Assembly: GCA_903821905.1 (NCBI GenBank)
Contig: CAIJMQ010000107.1
Location: forward strand, 1 to 10,066
Source of the DNA: an uncultured bacterium
GTDB lineage: Bacteria > CAIJMQ01
DNA length: 10,066 bases
Direction: 5' to 3'
Shown: positions 6,420 through 10,066 of the stretch, one piece after another
Position numbering within the stretch: position 1 is the stretch's first letter
How the letters are laid out: each line of letters starts with the position of its first letter
Made by a program: the position numbers and the translations under genes
Notes under the pieces: model-generated
What the model saw: only the letters and a program-made list of their open reading frames with translations
What the model was told of the DNA's origin: nothing
Databases searched by the model: none

Positions 6420-7508
6420 ATGATGAAAACATTGAGGCTCTATATAATAAAAGAATTCGTCCCTTCTTTTCTTTTAGGTTTTTTCATATTTACTTTTGTT
6501 TTATTCGTAAGTAATTTCTTCCCTCTAGCGCGTATATTCTTTGACAAAAGAATTGGATTAGAAACCACCTGGAAATTGCTCTTTTACATAATTTGTCTTA
6601 TTCTTCCCTACTCAATTTCAATGGGTTTTTTATTGGGTAGTATAAACTGTTTCAACAGATTATGTCAGGATGGGGAGGTTGTAGGATTAGAATCCTGCGG
6701 TTTAGCACCTTCTGTTGTTATCTCTCCGCTGTTAGGATTATCTCTTCTTGTAAGTCTTTTTTGTCTATATCTTCATTCAGAAGTTTCGCCTGCTGCAAAT
6801 CTAGGCATTAAAACAATACAGGAAGAATTCAAAATTGAAAATATAGTTTCAACGGTGGAAGAAAAAGTTCTTATGGACAACTTTAAAAATTATAAGATTT
6901 ATATAGATAAGATAAAGGGTAAGAAAATTAAAGGAATTACGGTTTTCGAACTCAAGGATAAAGGGACACCTTCGGTAATAATTGCAAAAGAAGGGGAAAT
7001 AATAACTTCTAAAGAAGACAAAAAACAGAGTTTGAAACTATTGGAAGGAACTATTGATCAGACAGATGCTGAAAATCCTATAGGTTTTACAAAAGCGCAT
7101 TTTGAAACATACTACATTGAACTTGAACCGATAAGAGGTGCAAAAGAAGTTAATAAGAAGCCGTGGGATATGAACATCGGGGAACTACAAGAAAGCATTA
7201 GGTATTTCAATGGACAGAAAATTGTTCCCTATCCTTTACTTACAGAAATGCATAAAAGATTTTCTCTTGCTTTTTCTCCCATATTCTTTCTTTTAACAGG
7301 TTACATATTAGGGATAAAGATAAAAAGTAAAAATAGAATAAAAGGTTTTGGACTAAGTTTACCCGTAATCATCCTTTATTATGTAGTACTTCTATTTGCC
7401 CAAATGATTGCTCAAGAGGGTTTATTCTATCCTTTCATACTAATGTGGTTACCTAATATACTTCTGGTTGGTTTTTGTATGCCTTATCTATTAAGAGAAA
7501 ACACATGA
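6420..7508 (+). CDS. lptF: LPS export permease LptF (YjgP/YjgQ family)
   Basis: LptF and LptG form the inner-membrane permease of the LptB2FG ABC transporter, which extracts lipopolysaccharide and passes it to LptC and the periplasmic bridge. The 362-aa protein has the family layout: three N-terminal membrane segments (about residues 12-32, 54-76 and 98-118), a periplasmic beta-jellyroll-like domain (about 140-240), and three C-terminal segments (about 282-300, 309-331 and 336-356). Recognisable blocks are DGEVVGLESCGLAPS (84-98), which corresponds to the coupling region facing the ATPase, and EMHKRFSLAFSP (276-287). The start is a double ATG (6420 and 6423) preceded only by a weak AAGAA; either is possible. 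The stop overlaps the lptG start (ATGA). Assignment as F rather than G rests on gene order. The ATPase gene lptB is not in the window. Confidence 0.92.
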   Translation: MMKTLRLYIIKEFVPSFLLGFFIFTFVLFVSNFFPLARIFFDKRIGLETTWKLLFYIICLILPYSISMGFLLGSINCFNRLCQDGEVVGLESCGLAPSVVISPLLGLSLLVSLFCLYLHSEVSPAANLGIKTIQEEFKIENIVSTVEEKVLMDNFKNYKIYIDKIKGKKIKGITVFELKDKGTPSVIIAKEGEIITSKEDKKQSLKLLEGTIDQTDAENPIGFTKAHFETYYIELEPIRGAKEVNKKPWDMNIGELQESIRYFNGQKIVPYPLLTEMHKRFSLAFSPIFFLLTGYILGIKIKSKNRIKGFGLSLPVIILYYVVLLFAQMIAQEGLFYPFILMWLPNILLVGFCMPYLLRENT

Positions 7509-8581
7509 AGATACTTGATAAATATCTCCTTAAACATTTTATTCCTTCATATCTTCTGTCAGTGGTTACATTCTGTTTCTTTTATTGTTTAGTTGACCTA
7601 CTAGCTAATTTAAGCAAATTCATAGATAAAGGAGCGCAAATAGTTAATGTAGCACAATTCTACATGTTTTTACTCCCATCTCTTTGGATGAAATTATCAC
7701 CTTTAGCTGTACTTATAGGAGTTTGGTTTTCTGTCGGACATTTAGCTGAAGACAAGGAAATCATGGCAATGAGATTGTCAGGGATCTCTGCAATAAGAAT
7801 CACCATGCCGTTACTTATGTCAGGTTTAATAATCTCATTATTTTGTTTTGGAGTAAATATAACTTTATTACCTTTATGTGAAGAGAAAAAAGACGAGATA
7901 TGGCACGGTAATATCCAAGGAGAAAAAGAATATTTGAGTAAAACGAAAGGAGATTTTATTTTTACCTCTAAGAATATTGTATATGTCACTAAGAATTTTA
8001 GCGAAAAAGAAGGAAAAATGAATGAAATAACTATTACATATAATTCAGCTGACGGCAAAAATGAAACAGTAATAACTGCTAAAGAAGCCTTATGGCAAAA
8101 TGGCGGTTGGATATTGGTTGATGGCCTAATGAGGGTTTTTGACAAAGAAGGAAATGCGAAAGAAATAGAAAAATTCGATACAAAAAAGATATCCCTTTCT
8201 TTAACTCCACATGAACTGTGGATATATAATAGAAGCCCTTCTTTAATACCTACACCCAAGATTAAGGAATATATACTTGAATATAAGAAAACTCCCAGTT
8301 CACTTGATCCTTACTGGACAGAATTACATTCCCGATTTTCTCTGCCATTCATAAACTTTACACTTATTGTTTTATCTATCCCCTTCTGCCTTTTGTCTTT
8401 ACATCAGAGCTCTGTGGCAAGAATGAGTTTATGTTTCGGGTTTTCTCTAATATATTATGTATTTTTTTCTTTAATGGTCGCTATGGCTGAAAAAGGGCAA
8501 ATTTCACCTCCACTGGGAGTATGGTTGCCTAATATCCTTTTTTTAAGTATAGGTATATTCTATATCTGGAAGAAAAGATAA
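7505..8581 (+). CDS. lptG: LPS export permease LptG (YjgP/YjgQ family)
   Basis: It is the partner of LptF in the LptB2FG transporter. The 358-aa protein repeats the six-segment plan: membrane segments at about residues 12-32, 52-78, 100-122, 280-297, 306-327 and 336-355, with the periplasmic domain at about 140-240. Family blocks are DKEIMAMRLSGIS (83-95; coupling region), WTELHSRFSLPF (271-282) and PPLGVWLPNILF (335-346). The frame is open from an earlier ATG at 7475, but the ATG at 7505 is preferred: it forms a 4-bp ATGA overlap with the lptF stop, places MKILDKYLLKHF at the N-terminus as in homologues, and has GAGA 7-8 nt upstream. A strong hairpin terminator follows 1 bp after the stop. 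Co-translation with lptF suits a heterodimer with equal subunit numbers. Confidence 0.93.
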   Translation: MKILDKYLLKHFIPSYLLSVVTFCFFYCLVDLLANLSKFIDKGAQIVNVAQFYMFLLPSLWMKLSPLAVLIGVWFSVGHLAEDKEIMAMRLSGISAIRITMPLLMSGLIISLFCFGVNITLLPLCEEKKDEIWHGNIQGEKEYLSKTKGDFIFTSKNIVYVTKNFSEKEGKMNEITITYNSADGKNETVITAKEALWQNGGWILVDGLMRVFDKEGNAKEIEKFDTKKISLSLTPHELWIYNRSPSLIPTPKIKEYILEYKKTPSSLDPYWTELHSRFSLPFINFTLIVLSIPFCLLSLHQSSVARMSLCFGFSLIYYVFFSLMVAMAEKGQISPPLGVWLPNILFLSIGIFYIWKKR

Positions 8582-8582
8582 G

Positions 8583-8624
8583 AGTTTGACAGCTATAAAA
8601 GATAGCTGTTAAACTTTGTTTAAA
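8583..8624 (+). terminator. Intrinsic terminator after lptF-lptG
   Basis: Arms at 8583-8596 and 8602-8615 form a 14-bp stem with a single G-T wobble and a 5-nt loop, followed by the T-rich tract TTTGTTT (8615-8621). It lies 1 bp after the lptG stop and is the clearest terminator in the window. The tract is broken by one G and the stem is only moderately G+C-rich, so termination may be partial. The left arm contains a perfect TTGACA. Confidence 0.8.
8586..8615 (+). promoter_or_regulatory. Possible promoter of the ferredoxin gene inside the terminator hairpin
   Basis: A perfect TTGACA (8586-8591) in the left arm is followed after 18 bp by TAAACT (8610-8615, 4/6) in the right arm. Transcription would start near 8622, giving a leader of about 10 nt before the ATG at 8632. 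The -10 is weak, so this is tentative, but no other promoter candidate fits between lptG and the ferredoxin. Confidence 0.3.
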
Positions 8625-8631
8625 TATAGCA

Positions 8632-8862
8632 ATGAAAACGATAAAAATAAAAGAAGAAAGATGTAAAGGATGTCAGCTTTGCATCAATTTTTGCCCAAAT
8701 GGGTTACTTGTCTTATCTAAAAAAATGAATAAAAAAGGTTTTCATCCAACAGAAATTTTGCATAAAGAAAAATGTACTGGCTGTGGAATATGTTTTCTCG
8801 TATGTCCTGACGTAGCCATAGAAATTTATGAGAAACAACCCATCGAGAAACCGGAAAAGTAA
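8632..8862 (+). CDS. Two-[4Fe-4S] ferredoxin, KorD-like (2-oxoacid:ferredoxin oxidoreductase delta subunit type)
   Basis: This 76-aa protein has two complete CxxCxxCxxxCP motifs: Cys11, 14, 17, 21 and Cys48, 51, 54, 58, each followed by Pro, so it should carry two [4Fe-4S] clusters and shuttle electrons in the cytoplasm. The length, the KKGFHP turn (residues 34-39) between the motifs and the CPDVAIEI ending (58-65) resemble the delta subunit of 2-oxoglutarate or branched-chain 2-oxoacid:ferredoxin oxidoreductases. The catalytic alpha, beta and gamma genes that normally follow such a subunit are not downstream; instead a membrane glycosyltransferase starts inside it with a 35-bp overlap. It may be a stand-alone ferredoxin or a displaced subunit. 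No clear Shine-Dalgarno precedes the ATG; the start is set by the conserved N-terminal spacing to Cys11. Confidence 0.87.
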   Translation: MKTIKIKEERCKGCQLCINFCPNGLLVLSKKMNKKGFHPTEILHKEKCTGCGICFLVCPDVAIEIYEKQPIEKPEK

Positions 8863-10066
8863 AAATCACCTTCTTTCTCTGGAAGGAATACTTTTCCTAT
8901 TTGTTTTGGCTTGGGCTACTTTCCTTTTTAGAAATTTATTTACCACAAACCAACCCGAAAATCTTACACCGCTATGGTTCCAATTTTTTCATATTATATG
9001 GCATATATCTGCTCTTTTATTCCTTGTATTTCTTGCTTGGGGACTGGGTAGAAAATTCTCCAGGGCTTTTAAAGTTCAATATTCAGACATTTGGGAGGAG
9101 TTCCCTTTTGCAACTTCACTTGGGTTAGGTAGTATTTCTATTTTCGTTCTTATTCTTGGTGGAATAAAACTTTTTTATCCTATAGCAATTTACGTAACAA
9201 CTGGTCTTATTTTTATATTGGTAATTCGTGAACTAAGAGAAATTCTCTGTGAAATTTCGAAACCTTGGGAAAAAACTAAAAACTTTGAACTGGATATACC
9301 CCAAATTTTTCTATTATGCATATTGGGATTAACTGCATTAATACTACTTACCGGGACATTTACTCCACCTCTTTCTTATGATGGACTTTCCTATCATCTG
9401 GGTGTACCTAAAACCTATATAAAAAATCATGGAATTATTCCGTTACCCTATCATGTTTATTCAAATTTCCCTTTCAATCTTGAAATGCTTTACTCTTATG
9501 CTATCCTTTTTACAGGTAACGAAATTCTCGCCAAAATGATTCATTTCTTGACATGTATTCTTACATGTTTTGCACTTTATTCTTTTGGTAAAAAATATTT
9601 TGACGGCAAGGTTGGGCTTTTATCTGCAGTAATTTTTCTAAACATCCCTCTAGTAAGTCAGTTGTCTACATTGTGTTATAACGATTTAGGGCTAGCGTTA
9701 TTTATATTTTTAGCAATTTTTTCTTTTATAAACTGGTATTCTAAACCTCCCAAAGAAAAACTAAGCTGGTTAATTTTATGCGGGATTTTCACAGGTCTTG
9801 CATTAGGAACAAAGTCTCTTGCTATTACCTTTTTATTTATATTCCTCGTACCTGCCGTAGGAATTGGCAGTATATTCATTACTCCTCAATGCAAAATCAA
9901 AAACTTAATAACCTTTATAGGTATAACATTCTTCGTATTTTTACCATGGATAGTAAAAAACCTAATTATCACTGGGAATCCTCTATTCCCTTTCATTTAT
10001 CCTATATTTGGGGGTGGAAACTGGGCACCGAATCATTACGAAAGGTTTTTATATGTTCACTTAAGA
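8828..10066 (+). CDS. GT-C family membrane glycosyltransferase (GT39/ArnT-like), C-terminus beyond the right edge
   Basis: The frame is open from 8828 to the edge (413 residues) and encodes a polytopic membrane protein. After a basic N-terminus (residues 1-13) come hydrophobic segments at about 19-37, 52-73, 96-134, 158-177 and several more after 230. The first large loop has SYDGLSYHLGVPKTY (183-197), where Asp185 fits the catalytic Asp of GT-C enzymes, then SNFPFNLEML (212-221). Later blocks are YNDLGLA (284-290), GLALGTKS (323-330) and PWIVKNLIITGNPLFPF (373-389), typical of GT39-like enzymes that use polyprenyl-phosphate sugars. ATG 8828 is the first start after an in-frame stop at 8819-8821, and no further in-frame ATG occurs for hundreds of bases, so the 35-bp overlap with the ferredoxin gene is probably real. 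The ribosome binding site is weak. Acceptor (lipid A, protein or lipid carrier) unknown. Confidence 0.85.
   Translation, partial: MRNNPSRNRKSKNHLLSLEGILFLFVLAWATFLFRNLFTTNQPENLTPLWFQFFHIIWHISALLFLVFLAWGLGRKFSRAFKVQYSDIWEEFPFATSLGLGSISIFVLILGGIKLFYPIAIYVTTGLIFILVIRELREILCEISKPWEKTKNFELDIPQIFLLCILGLTALILLTGTFTPPLSYDGLSYHLGVPKTYIKNHGIIPLPYHVYSNFPFNLEMLYSYAILFTGNEILAKMIHFLTCILTCFALYSFGKKYFDGKVGLLSAVIFLNIPLVSQLSTLCYNDLGLALFIFLAIFSFINWYSKPPKEKLSWLILCGIFTGLALGTKSLAITFLFIFLVPAVGIGSIFITPQCKIKNLITFIGITFFVFLPWIVKNLIITGNPLFPFIYPIFGGGNWAPNHYERFLYVHLR

Noticed and set aside
7660-8259. Long open frame on the minus strand (199 codons)
   Set aside because: It lies wholly inside lptG, has no recognisable motif and no ribosome binding site; it is the antisense shadow of a membrane-protein gene.
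8901-9128. 75-codon plus-strand frame with hydrophobic residues
   Set aside because: It is out of frame with the glycosyltransferase that reads continuously through this region; no ribosome binding site at 8901.
9676-9879. 67-codon minus-strand frame
   Set aside because: Antisense to the glycosyltransferase membrane segments, with no motif.
1-10066. Defence island, prophage, mobile element or CRISPR
   Set aside because: No transposase, integrase, terminal inverted repeats, repeat-spacer pattern or toxin-antitoxin pair was seen; the genes are housekeeping or envelope functions.

Overview
The window is an AT-rich stretch of ordinary bacterial chromosome. It is densely packed, with short gaps, 4-bp ATGA overlaps and a mix of strong and absent Shine-Dalgarno sequences. 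An adjacent lptF-lptG pair and a lipoprotein signal peptide show a diderm (Gram-negative-type) envelope. The lineage cannot be fixed from sequence alone. The hisI-linked HAD protein, the KorD-like ferredoxin and the GT39-like membrane protein look most like genes of anaerobic, uncultured diderms in or near the PVC/Omnitrophota part of the tree, but that is a guess. I see no phage, IS element, CRISPR, tRNA or rRNA.

Left part (1-2943). A minus-strand pair encodes the nucleotide pyrophosphatase Maf and, 7 bp downstream, a lipoprotein that runs off the left edge. Divergent from maf is proC (proline biosynthesis, TTG start). The two promoters interleave in a 79-bp gap. proC converges on rmuC with only 9 bp between the stop codons.

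Middle (1735-5298, all minus strand). The order of transcription is a polytopic flippase-like membrane protein (LPG-synthase TM/UPF0104 family), then hisI, an unassigned HAD phosphatase and rmuC. hisI and the HAD gene overlap by ATGA, and rmuC follows after 30 bp, so these three look like one operon driven from a good promoter just upstream of hisI.

Right part (5299-10066, all plus strand). A class I SAM-dependent methyltransferase comes first, then lptF-lptG (the permease subunits that extract lipopolysaccharide from the inner membrane), then a strong hairpin terminator. Next is a small two-[4Fe-4S] ferredoxin resembling the delta subunit of 2-oxoacid:ferredoxin oxidoreductases. A large GT-C (GT39-like) membrane glycosyltransferase starts inside the ferredoxin gene and is cut by the right edge. 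The flippase-like protein, methyltransferase, LptFG and glycosyltransferase suggest a cell-surface glycan/LPS theme around a housekeeping core.

I do not see a clearly new multi-gene system. The points most worth a second look are the orphan KorD-like ferredoxin overlapped by a glycosyltransferase, the hisI-coupled HAD enzyme of unknown substrate, the near-leaderless maf promoter, and a recurring TGn-extended -10 element.
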